Part shown: in pieces, positions 1 through 4,790 of the stretch
Position numbering within the stretch: the stretch's first letter is position 1
How the letters are laid out: each line of letters starts with the position of its first letter
Source: a virus
Length of the DNA stretch: 26,556 nucleotides
Virus record (IMG/VR): IMGVR_UViG_3300043446_001712
Span: 1 to 26,556 of that record
Strand: one strand, 5' to 3'
The notes under the pieces: model-generated
Seen by the model: only the letters and a program-made list of their open reading frames with translations
Told to the model about the DNA's origin: nothing
Database searches by the model: none
Position numbers and translations under genes: made by a program

Positions 1-77
1 CGTTACGGGATTCGAACCCGCACCTGAAGGTTGTTACGCCCCCCGTCGTGATGCCCTAACATTTTGACCAAACGCAC
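1..77 (-). tRNA. Atypical tRNA, isotype unresolved, 3' end cut by window edge
   Basis: A clear T-arm is visible on the minus strand (GCGGG-TTCGAAT-CCCGT). The acceptor 5' strand GTGCGTT pairs with AACG..., and the window ends inside the 3' acceptor strand. The D-arm pairs GTC with GGC, and a short extra arm (ACC-TTCA-GGT) suggests a class II tRNA. The anticodon arm is odd: the best stem (TCACG/CGTAA, one mismatch) leaves an 8-nt loop ACGGGGGG at 39-46 without the usual U33. An alternative fold gives anticodon AAC but leaves too many bases before the anticodon stem. The isotype is therefore left open. Confidence 0.55.
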
Positions 78-84
78 ATAAACT

Positions 85-159
85 TGGTGGACCGCCGGGG
101 GATCGAACCCCGACCTGAGACGTGCAAAGCCCCCGTGCTCCCATTATCACTAGCAGCCC
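85..159 (-). tRNA. tRNA-Ala(UGC)
   Basis: A complete cloverleaf: acceptor GGGCTGC/GCGGTCC, anticodon stem GGGGC/GTCTC with loop TTTGCAC (anticodon TGC), T-arm CGGGG-TTCGATC-CCCCG, and discriminator A followed by an encoded CCA (85-87). Confidence 0.93.
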
Positions 160-165
160 AAAAAA

Positions 166-243
166 TGGTCGGAGTACAAGGATTCGAACCTTGGACCCCC
201 TGGTCCCAAACCAGGTGCGCTAGCCAGACTGCGCCACACTCCG
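166..243 (-). tRNA. tRNA-Pro(UGG)
   Basis: Acceptor CGGAGTG/TACTCCG, anticodon stem CCTGG/CCAGG with loop TTTGGGA (anticodon TGG), T-arm CAAGG-TTCGAAT-CCTTG, discriminator A and an encoded CCA (166-168). Confidence 0.95.
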
Positions 244-251
244 AATAAAAC

Positions 252-326
252 TGGTGCGTCCTGAAGGTGTCGAACCTCCGACCCTCTCGGTGTAAACGAG
301 ATGCTCTACCGCTGAGCTAAGAACGC
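252..326 (-). tRNA. tRNA-Val(UAC)
   Basis: Acceptor GCGTTCT/AGGACGC, D-stem GCTC/GAGC, anticodon stem TCTCG/CGAGA with loop TTTACAC (anticodon TAC), T-arm GGAGG-TTCGACA-CCTTC, and an encoded CCA (252-254). Confidence 0.95.
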
Positions 327-330
327 AAAT

Positions 331-406
331 TGGTTGCAGAGGGTGGATTCGAACCACCGACCTCCAGGTTATGAGCCTGGCCAGATACCACTTCTAACAC
401 TCTGCT
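331..406 (-). tRNA. tRNA-Met(CAU), possibly initiator type
   Basis: The anticodon stem CCAGG/CCTGG carries loop CTCATAA (anticodon CAT). The T-arm is GGTGG-TTCGAAT-CCACC and the 3' end CTCTGCA-A-CCA is encoded. Position 1 (A) does not pair with position 72 (A). The best D-stem (TAGA/TCTG) places an A-T at 11:24. Both are hallmarks of initiator tRNAs, and the 3' end resembles bacterial tRNA-fMet. The three consecutive G-C pairs of the initiator anticodon stem are not complete (AGG/CCT), so initiator identity is an inference. Confidence 0.85.
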
Positions 407-409
407 TCA

Positions 410-682
410 ATTTTATAAGCATACAACATTTTCACAAACAGAGCCTGTCTTATCAGCAGGGTGCGTTATATACTTATAAAATTGTTTAGCCACTTGCACC
501 ACACAAGCCCTAAACTGGATAGTTACCCCGTCCACGTTACCGTCGTTTGGTCCGGCTATTCGTCAACCTAGGATATTCTCAAGTCGCCCATATAAGCGGG
601 CCTTGCTGTAGATCCTACGCACAGTGCTCTTATGGTTTGGCAATTACCCCAGTAAATTAACGGCTACTGGCTCCGGGTTATT
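410..682 (-). ncRNA. Hairpin-rich stretch in tRNA array, candidate structured RNA
   Basis: No gene or tRNA is readable in these 273 nt between tRNA-Gly and tRNA-Met. The stretch folds into several perfect helices. A three-tier stem pairs 569-574 with 612-617 (TAGGAT/ATCCTA), then 580-583 with 602-605 and 586-589 with 598-601. A 6-bp hairpin pairs CCAGTA (649-654) with TACTGG (665-670). A CTTG/CAAG hairpin lies near 493-507. Position 670-674 can also pair with the acceptor end of tRNA-Gly (684-688). The minus strand is assumed from the flanking tRNAs. It lacks tmRNA or RNase P signatures that I can recognise. It could also be eroded tRNA genes. Confidence 0.35.
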
Positions 683-756
683 TGGAGCGGGGTAGGGGAA
701 TCGAACCCCTCGCTTTAGCTTGGAAGGCTAAGGTATTACCACTATACGAACCCCGC
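683..756 (-). tRNA. tRNA-Gly(UCC)
   Basis: Acceptor GCGGGGT/ACCCCGC, D-stem GTAT/ATAC, anticodon stem TTAGC/GCTAA with loop CTTCCAA (anticodon TCC), T-arm AGGGG-TTCGATT-CCCCT, discriminator T and encoded CCA (683-685). Confidence 0.95.
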
Positions 757-779
757 ATAATTTTACTTATGCTTAAACT

Positions 780-863
780 TGGTGCCCCAGGGGAGACTCG
801 AACTCCCACGCCTCTCGACACTGGCTTCTAAGACCAGCGTGTCTACCATTCCACCACCAGGGC
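780..863 (-). tRNA. tRNA-Leu(UAG)
   Basis: Acceptor GCCCTGG/CTGGGGC with wobble pairs, anticodon stem CTGGT/GCCAG with loop CTTAGAA (anticodon TAG), a long class II variable arm, T-loop TTCGAGT, discriminator A and encoded CCA (780-782). Confidence 0.93.
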
Positions 864-872
864 ATAAAAACT

Positions 873-949
873 TGGCTCCCCGAGCTGGGCTCGAACCAGC
901 GACACCTTGATTAACAGTCAAGTGCTTCTACCAACTGAGCTATCAGGGA
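873..949 (-). tRNA. tRNA-Asn(GUU)
   Basis: Acceptor TCCCTGA/TCGGGGA, anticodon stem CTTGA/TCAAG with loop CTGTTAA (anticodon GTT), T-arm GCTGG-TTCGAGC-CCAGC, discriminator G and encoded CCA (873-875). It starts 9 nt downstream of the 59-aa gene and probably shares its transcript. Confidence 0.95.
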
Positions 950-958
950 ATATAATAT

Positions 959-1138
959 TTACTCTTGATCGGCGTCCTTGTTTCTTTTAGTTGAAACTTT
1001 TGACTGCCTTTCCGCGGAAACTTGTGCGTCAATCATTGCACGTTTAAATCCATTCCGATCTTCTTGTGATCGGAATCGACCTGTTGCTAACATTGTTTTC
1101 ACAGTTTTATTAAGTTTGAATGTTGAAGTTGTTTTCAT
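959..1138 (-). CDS. Small basic hypothetical protein (59 aa)
   Basis: I do not recognise this protein. It starts MKTTSTFKLNKTVKTML and is rich in Lys, Arg and Gln, with a charged C-terminus ending DADQE and no signal peptide or membrane segment. The start at 1138 is chosen over an upstream in-frame ATG at 1186 for two reasons: AGGA lies 9 nt upstream of 1138, and a near-consensus sigma70 promoter (1158-1186) would otherwise lie inside the gene. The stop is followed closely by tRNA-Asn, so gene and tRNAs are probably cotranscribed. A small nucleic-acid-binding or host-takeover protein would fit the charge, but that is speculation. Confidence 0.65.
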   Translation of the reverse strand: MKTTSTFKLNKTVKTMLATGRFRSQEDRNGFKRAMIDAQVSAERQSKVSTKRNKDADQE

Positions 1139-1157
1139 ATTTTTCCTAACTGTTGCT

Positions 1158-1186
1158 AGTATATATGCAACATGCAAACTTGTCAA
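1158..1186 (-). promoter_or_regulatory. Sigma70-type promoter for the 59-aa gene and downstream tRNAs
   Basis: On the minus strand TTGACA (1181-1186) and TATACT (1158-1163) are separated by exactly 17 bp. The expected transcript start is near 1151, just upstream of the AGGA and ATG of the 59-aa gene. It would read on through tRNA-Asn, tRNA-Leu and tRNA-Gly. Confidence 0.8.
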
Positions 1187-1198
1187 TACCTTTTGGTT

Positions 1199-1467
1199 GC
1201 TAAATCTTTTTAGCGGCCCGTCATGGGGGCATATTGTTCATCCTAAGGTATTCTATAACACACTATTTGTTAATCTTGCCCAAGCCCTTGTGCCAAGGAA
1301 CCAAAGAATAGTGTGTTATAGAATACCCTGCGTTACCGCAGGATATGACAGGGTTAGTACCCTGCCCTGATTCTGACTCCCCGCGTTATCGCCGCGGGTT
1401 TTATGCTTCAGTACGCCCGTTTGCCAGTGTTTATAGTGCCTAGCGTGGACCTCGTTTCCACCTTTTT
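1199..1467. ncRNA. Dense hairpin array, candidate structured RNA (strand unclear)
   Basis: No convincing gene lies here. The stretch contains six hairpins: 1199-1214 (6 bp), a 21-bp perfect stem pairing 1247-1267 with 1307-1327 around a 39-nt loop, 1327-1342 (6 bp, tetraloop), 1349-1364 (6 bp, tetraloop), 1380-1398 (6 bp) and 1445-1461 (5 bp). On the minus strand the 1327-1342 tetraloop reads GTAA, a GNRA loop, which favours a minus-strand RNA like the neighbouring tRNAs. On the plus strand the last two hairpins are followed by TTTT and CTTTTT, which would suit a plus-strand RNA ending in terminators. I cannot decide between the strands. A mobile inverted-repeat element is another possibility. 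Confidence 0.45.
1380..1402 (+). terminator. Possible plus-strand intrinsic terminator
   Basis: CCCGCG (1380-1385) pairs with CGCGGG (1393-1398) around a 7-nt loop and is followed by TTTT. The T-run is short. A weaker second copy of this layout (GTGGA/TCCAC then CTTTTT) lies at 1445-1467. Confidence 0.45.
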
Positions 1468-1481
1468 ACACTTATATAAAG

Positions 1482-1643
1482 TTATGCGTAAGTTCGACTA
1501 TCTACTCGTTTGCGAATTTCAAAGTCTAACCTAGCACGTTCTAACTTTTCCCTAATCAACTTATCACGCTGATCAGGAGTCAGAGTGTGCTCTGTCATAA
1601 ACCTTACCTCACGCATTCGTCGTTTCAAATCTATCTTCTTCAT
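1482..1643 (-). CDS. Small charged hypothetical protein (53 aa)
   Basis: The frame opens with ATG at 1643 behind a strong ribosome-binding site (AAAGGAG, 4 nt spacing) and reads 53 codons to TAA. The product begins MKKIDLKRRMREVRFMTEHT and continues with LTPDQRDKLIREKLERARLDF. It is very rich in Arg, Lys, Glu and Asp and is likely a helical hairpin. I do not recognise the family. It lies just downstream of a minus-strand terminator (1662-1690), so it depends on read-through or on its own promoter; TATATAAA at 1650-1657 could contribute a -10 element. The ribosome-binding site and clean reading frame make it a probable gene. Confidence 0.7.
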   Translation of the reverse strand: MKKIDLKRRMREVRFMTEHTLTPDQRDKLIREKLERARLDFEIRKRVDSRTYA

Positions 1644-1661
1644 AATCTCCTTTATATAAAC

Positions 1662-1690
1662 AAAAACCCCAGGGTTTTTAATCCTGGGGT
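1662..1690 (-). terminator. Intrinsic terminator after the 46-aa gene
   Basis: An 8-bp stem pairs 1666-1673 (ACCCCAGG) with 1683-1690 (CCTGGGGT) around a 9-nt AT-rich loop. On the minus strand it is followed by a T-run (TTTTTG). It separates the 46-aa gene from the 53-aa gene. Confidence 0.75.
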
Positions 1691-1717
1691 CCTTTAGAGT
1701 TTTTTGTAGTGTTGTTT

Positions 1718-1858
1718 TTACGCTACAAGATCCTCCTGGACCCCGGTCACCTCTGGTGTACGATCATTACTTAGACTAATCGCAGACCAATAGGTGGGCA
1801 TAAAGCCTGCCTGTTTGGCTATGCAATGTTGCGCTAATAATGATCTAGTATTTTTCAT
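1718..1858 (-). CDS. Small hypothetical protein (46 aa)
   Basis: ATG at 1858 opens a 46-codon frame, MKNTRSLLAQHCIAKQAGFM..., ending in QEDLVA and TAA. I do not recognise it. It is bounded on both sides: a near-consensus sigma70 promoter (1869-1897) and a late promoter (1920-1927) lie upstream, and an intrinsic terminator lies 28 nt past the stop. The sigma70 start would fall about 4 nt before the ATG, giving an almost leaderless message; the late start would give a leader of about 55 nt. There is only a weak AGAG-type ribosome site. A short noncoding transcript covering the same segment is the alternative. Confidence 0.55.
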   Translation of the reverse strand: MKNTRSLLAQHCIAKQAGFMPTYWSAISLSNDRTPEVTGVQEDLVA

Positions 1859-1868
1859 AACAGTCTCT

Positions 1869-1897
1869 ATTGTAATTTATTTAGTCTTTGTTGTCAA
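1869..1897 (-). promoter_or_regulatory. Sigma70-type promoter upstream of the 46-aa gene
   Basis: Minus-strand TTGACA (1892-1897) and TACAAT (1869-1874) are separated by 17 bp. The expected start is near 1862. Confidence 0.75.
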
Positions 1898-1919
1898 CTA
1901 CTTTTGATTAATTTAAAAT

Positions 1920-1927
1920 TATTTATA
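1920..1927 (-). promoter_or_regulatory. T4-type late promoter TATAAATA
   Basis: This is an exact match on the minus strand to the T4 late consensus TATAAATA, lying in the gap between tRNA-Leu and the 46-aa gene. The expected start is near 1914. Confidence 0.6.
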
Positions 1928-1941
1928 CTTTTGTTTTAATT

Positions 1942-2029
1942 TGGTGCCCGGAGCCGGAATCGAACCGGCACGCTCTGTTCGAGCGAGAGATTTTAAGTCT
2001 CTTGTGTCTACCTATTTCACCATCCGGGC
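1942..2029 (-). tRNA. tRNA-Leu(UAA)
   Basis: Acceptor GCCCGGA/TCCGGGC, anticodon stem AGAGA/TCTCT with loop CTTAAAA (anticodon TAA), a long class II variable arm (CGCTC/GAGCG), T-arm GCCGG-TTCGATT-CCGGC, discriminator A and encoded CCA (1942-1944). Confidence 0.95.
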
Positions 2030-2038
2030 AATGTTTGT

Positions 2039-2067
2039 ATTATACGGCCTTAATAATTTCTTGTCAA
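2039..2067 (-). promoter_or_regulatory. Perfect-consensus sigma70 promoter for tRNA-Leu(UAA)
   Basis: On the minus strand TTGACA (2062-2067), a 17-bp spacer and TATAAT (2039-2044) match the sigma70 consensus exactly. The expected start near 2032 is only about 3 nt before the tRNA 5' end. The -35 box lies inside the end of the 81-aa gene. Confidence 0.88.
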
Positions 2068-2295
2068 TGCCATATAGCTCATCCACTGCAAAAAAGCATT
2101 GTACACTGTTTCTGCTTCTTTGTCATCCACTGGCACTTTCTCGCCTCGAACGTAAAATCCATCTTTAGCGACCCTGAGCATTTCAAGCGACCCAGTGTGT
2201 AACACAATTGCAGACGGCGGACAATCTTCTCGAATTGAGATTACTGAACTTGTTATGTCTGGTACTGCGCCGTATAATGGATCACTAATTCCCAT
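2050..2295 (-). CDS. Conserved hypothetical protein of T4-like phages (81 aa)
   Basis: The second half contains HTGSLEMLRVAKDGFYVRG followed by EKVPVDDKEAETVYNAF. As I recall it, this resembles a small protein family recurring in marine T4-like phages, with the pattern 'MLR-hydrophobic-DGFYVRG'. No enzymatic motif or membrane segment is visible, and its function is unknown. The ATG at 2295 is the only good upstream start, but it lacks a clear ribosome-binding site. It lies between tRNA-Ile/Met (2325-2402) and tRNA-Leu (1942-2029), so it may be read from the strong promoter at 2412-2440 through the tRNA. Confidence 0.75.
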   Translation of the reverse strand: MGISDPLYGAVPDITSSVISIREDCPPSAIVLHTGSLEMLRVAKDGFYVRGEKVPVDDKEAETVYNAFLQWMSYMALTRNY

Positions 2296-2324
2296 AAGTT
2301 GTTTACAGATTTATTTTTAATATT

Positions 2325-2402
<78 letters not shown>

Positions 2403-2411
2403 TATGAAACA

Positions 2412-2440
2412 ATTATATGATAATTAAGATTTAATGTCAA
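2412..2440 (-). promoter_or_regulatory. Perfect-consensus sigma70 promoter heading the tRNA array
   Basis: On the minus strand TTGACA (2435-2440), exactly 17 bp and TATAAT (2412-2417) form a full sigma70 consensus. The predicted start (about 2405) lies about 3 nt before the 5' end of the CAU tRNA, the same geometry as at 2039-2067. Confidence 0.9.
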
Positions 2441-2443
2441 CTA

Positions 2444-3664
2444 TTATCTGCGAGCACGTGGTGCAGATATTTCACGACTAGCTATTGATTTGACACGAGT
2501 TGGTCGTAATCCAGTAACGCCATGTGTGGTGTCAGCCACAGCAGCCGGATCCTTAACTTTAGATTTTTTTGATTTAGTCATTGGGATGACGCCGGCAGCT
2601 TGTCCTGCTGCTTTAAGAGCACCACCACTAATTGTAACTTTCATGCAATTACTCTGTGTGTCAGTCCAACTTGGAAAACTTACACTGAGTTGATCAGCTA
2701 TTGCAGCCACATCGTCGCCGCTGTTTACATATAAAAATCCAGTGACAGCACTGTCCATAATTATAATGCCATCGAAGTCTTTATCAGCTTTATAAACTTC
2801 AAAACTAGTTTTTAACATTTGTTTTTTTAATTCTGACCCATCTATGGTACCGTTAGGTCCTACAATTTTATTAACCATAGAAGATACATTAACACTAGGA
2901 TAGTGCATTTCTAACATAGCTTTTAATGCGGCTTTGACTTTTTTACTGTCATTTCCAAAAAATGCACTGAATGATGACATATTCAGTTTTGGATTAAATA
3001 TTTCCGATATTTGTGCGTTGTCGGTGGGTATTTCTGCTCCTGGTTCGATTTTTTTGATTACGGGAGCATATTCACGTGCAAATCTTCCCACAATAGCTTG
3101 ACTGCCAGCTGGACCTAATCTTCCATTTTGGCCTGCTTTTAATTCAATTTTAGTTCCATCTATATCCAAGTCCCCGGGGGCGCCGCGACGATTAACCCCA
3201 GGACTAATAATGTCCAGCATGTATTCGCCTTTGCCCACATCTCCTTTTTCGCCAATTTTACCAGATATTTTTTCAAATATATCCACTTTAATAGCATCAA
3301 ATGTTTTTCTAAATTCGCTATCGATAAGTTCAGCATAGCTATGCAATTTACGAGGAGTTAATAATTTCTTTTCATCCAAAATACCATCTGTACTTAATTT
3401 TTTTAGGAATTTTTTAACTTCAGCATCTGTCAAATTGGCATTGGCTAATGCTTCTAAAAATACATTGTTGACTATACCTTTATAGTTTCTTAGTGTAGTA
3501 AATTTTTCTACATCTTTTTTAATGCCATACTTATTAGTAAATTTTAAAATATCTGTTAAATCGCCTTCGTCAGGGATTTTAGATACACGCTTAGTAATTT
3601 CAGAACGTATTTCTTGCGGATCTTCATCCACTATGCTTATAAATTTTCTAATGTCGGTAGTCAT
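2444..3664 (-). CDS. Hypothetical protein with PD-(D/E)XK-like motif (406 aa)
   Basis: I do not recognise a named gene. The N-terminal ~130 residues are Lys-rich and helical. The middle holds GKGEYMLDII (E147), then GDLDIDG-TKIELKAG, with D165/D167 followed by E174-x-K176. This spacing of acidic residues and an E-x-K on adjacent strands is the layout of the PD-(D/E)XK nuclease fold. The same motif family also occurs in inactive structural proteins. The C-terminus is basic and ends APRARR. A late-type promoter (AATAAATA, 3672-3679) sits 7 nt before the ATG and there is no ribosome-binding site, so the message should be almost leaderless and late. A packaged nuclease or a virion protein are the main options. 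Confidence 0.7.
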   Translation of the reverse strand: MTTDIRKFISIVDEDPQEIRSEITKRVSKIPDEGDLTDILKFTNKYGIKKDVEKFTTLRNYKGIVNNVFLEALANANLTDAEVKKFLKKLSTDGILDEKKLLTPRKLHSYAELIDSEFRKTFDAIKVDIFEKISGKIGEKGDVGKGEYMLDIISPGVNRRGAPGDLDIDGTKIELKAGQNGRLGPAGSQAIVGRFAREYAPVIKKIEPGAEIPTDNAQISEIFNPKLNMSSFSAFFGNDSKKVKAALKAMLEMHYPSVNVSSMVNKIVGPNGTIDGSELKKQMLKTSFEVYKADKDFDGIIIMDSAVTGFLYVNSGDDVAAIADQLSVSFPSWTDTQSNCMKVTISGGALKAAGQAAGVIPMTKSKKSKVKDPAAVADTTHGVTGLRPTRVKSIASREISAPRARR

Positions 3665-3671
3665 GATATTA

Positions 3672-3679
3672 TATTTATT
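3672..3679 (-). promoter_or_regulatory. T4-type late promoter (AATAAATA), leaderless geometry
   Basis: The minus-strand AATAAATA ends 7 nt before the ATG at 3664. With T4 late spacing, transcription would begin about 2 nt before the start codon. Confidence 0.55.
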
Positions 3680-3702
3680 GTCGAATAAAATATTAGATTA
3701 CT

Positions 3703-3717
3703 TGTTGCAATGCAACA
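3703..3717. promoter_or_regulatory. 15-nt palindrome between divergent genes
   Basis: TGTTGCA-A-TGCAACA is a perfect 7-bp inverted repeat around one base. It lies between the minus-strand 406-aa gene and the plus-strand late promoter at 3716-3723, and touches the latter. An operator for a dimeric regulator is possible; no regulator is identified. Confidence 0.4.
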
Positions 3718-3723
3718 TAAATA
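3716..3723 (+). promoter_or_regulatory. T4-type late promoter (CATAAATA), plus strand
   Basis: CATAAATA precedes the two tiny plus-strand genes. The expected start is near 3729. The leader then carries a 12-nt direct repeat (AGTAGAAACACT at 3727-3738 and 3742-3753) before the ribosome-binding site GAGAGG. Confidence 0.55.
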
Positions 3724-3767
3724 CTCAGTAGAAACACTAATAGTAGAAACACTGAGAGGTATCTAAA

Positions 3768-3920
3768 ATGAAGTTGTTAACGTGGTTAAAGCAATTTTTA
3801 CAGCCTAACACATATGAAGAAAATGTTGATGCTTATGTGTCAAGTAAAAGACCAACGTCCGCTGCCGAAGTAGAGCTATGGATCAGAGAATTTGAAAGAA
3901 AGACAGGAAGTTTATTATGA
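3768..3920 (+). CDS. Small hypothetical protein (50 aa)
   Basis: The frame reads MKLLTWLKQFLQPNTYEENV... and ends RKTGSLL. It has an amphipathic N-terminal helix and a charged segment AAEVELWIREFERK. A GAGAGG ribosome site lies 7-8 nt before the ATG and a late-type promoter lies about 50 nt upstream. The stop TGA overlaps the ATG of the next gene (ATGA), indicating translational coupling. Small proteins of this look are common in marine phages, but I cannot name the family. It is one of only three plus-strand genes in the window. Confidence 0.7.
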   Translation: MKLLTWLKQFLQPNTYEENVDAYVSSKRPTSAAEVELWIREFERKTGSLL

Positions 3921-4021
3921 AATTACACAAAAAAATTATTGATTTTTTTATGATGTGGGGCCGCACAATGATCGAAGCTAGGCAAGAACTAGCTAAACGT
4001 AAAATTAGTAGCTACTATTAA
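3917..4021 (+). CDS. Tiny hypothetical protein (34 aa)
   Basis: It is translationally coupled to the preceding gene by an ATGA overlap and reads MKLHKKIIDFFMMWGRTMIE... to KRKISSYY. The first half is a hydrophobic/basic amphipathic helix, perhaps membrane-associated. The second half is basic. The stop codon overlaps the end of the convergent nucleotidyltransferase-cupin gene by 4 nt. No function is known; the call rests on the overlap and the absence of any other use for the segment. Confidence 0.6.
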   Translation: MKLHKKIIDFFMMWGRTMIEARQELAKRKISSYY

Positions 4022-4782
4022 TTTTTTCGTTCAATATCTTCTTCAATACAATTTTCACCGTATTGAATCTCAATAAGCTTTAGTGGCTGATCAGTTTCAT
4101 TGCACAACATGTGCCATTCATTGACATCTATAAATGTGCTTTGTTGAGCCATTAAGCTACACTTTAGATCATGATCTGTGCTAGAGTCTAATGTGTATAC
4201 CGCTGCTTGCCCTTGTGCTACAAACCAAAATTCTGCTCTTTTTTCATGCCGTTGCATACTCAGGCAAGTCTTAGGAGCTACAGTAAGTTCTTTAAGTTTA
4301 ACGCCCGGGCCGCAAGTGTGCAAAATTCTATAATAGCCCCATGCTCTTGAAGTTTTAGGCGCTTTCCATTCTTCTAATATCCAACTAGATGAATTACGTT
4401 TGTCTTGGCCACCGACACCAAACACAAATTCCAAATTGCTGTCCATGAATGCCATTTCAGGGATATTGTCTTTGGTTCTATCGCCGCCATTTGCAAAAAT
4501 GATTTTTGCATCGGGGTAAGCATCCCTGACCCGTTTAATTGCATCTATGCTAGAGCCATCATTGTCGTAAAATTCGTAGACAAAGTCTACCATTTTAAGA
4601 TTGTCGATTATCGAAGCACGTTCGTGCCATGGCATAAATGCTCTGCCTTTTTTACGTTCTAACCATGCATCGCTGTTGACGCCTACAATTAGCATGTCGC
4701 CTAATTGTTTAGCTGCTTCGAAATAGGCAATGTGCCCAGAATGTATAGGATCAAATCCGCCGGTTACTAGTACAATATTCAT
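4018..4782 (-). CDS. Nucleotidyltransferase-cupin fusion (254 aa)
   Basis: Residues 1-140 form a cytidylyltransferase-type nucleotidyltransferase: the motif TGGFDPIHSGH (7-17) is the (H/T)xGH signature and RNSSSWI (129-135) sits where the family's second conserved S/T motif is expected. Members join a nucleotide to a phosphorylated sugar or glycerol. Residues ~150-245 are a cupin barrel of the mannose-6-phosphate isomerase type (PGVKLKELTVAP, then QRHEKRAEFWFVAQG at 177-191, with H179 and E184 as likely metal ligands). The pairing suggests activation of a sugar derivative for a surface or nucleotide-modification pathway; substrate unknown. It is the last gene of the gp32-UvsX-UvsY operon, 8 nt after uvsY, and ends against the convergent tiny gene. 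Confidence 0.85.
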   Translation of the reverse strand: MNIVLVTGGFDPIHSGHIAYFEAAKQLGDMLIVGVNSDAWLERKKGRAFMPWHERASIIDNLKMVDFVYEFYDNDGSSIDAIKRVRDAYPDAKIIFANGGDRTKDNIPEMAFMDSNLEFVFGVGGQDKRNSSSWILEEWKAPKTSRAWGYYRILHTCGPGVKLKELTVAPKTCLSMQRHEKRAEFWFVAQGQAAVYTLDSSTDHDLKCSLMAQQSTFIDVNEWHMLCNETDQPLKLIEIQYGENCIEEDIERKN

Positions 4783-4790
4783 ACAACTAC

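Noticed and set aside
410-682. tmRNA, RNase P RNA or group I intron
   Set aside because: No tRNA-like end with T-loop, no RNase P conserved elements and no split tRNA are visible; the flanking tRNAs are intact.
959-1186. Longer version (75 aa) of the 59-aa gene
   Set aside because: The extra N-terminus would lie over a near-consensus sigma70 promoter, while the internal ATG at 1138 has a good AGGA site.
1247-1327. Insertion sequence or MITE based on the 21-bp inverted repeat
   Set aside because: There is no transposase, no flanking target duplication and no second copy in the window; an RNA hairpin explains it as well.
978-1370. 130-aa plus-strand frame across the tRNA-proximal region
   Set aside because: It overlaps the better-supported 59-aa minus-strand gene, its promoter and the hairpin array. 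It has no ribosome site and a composition typical of a shadow frame.
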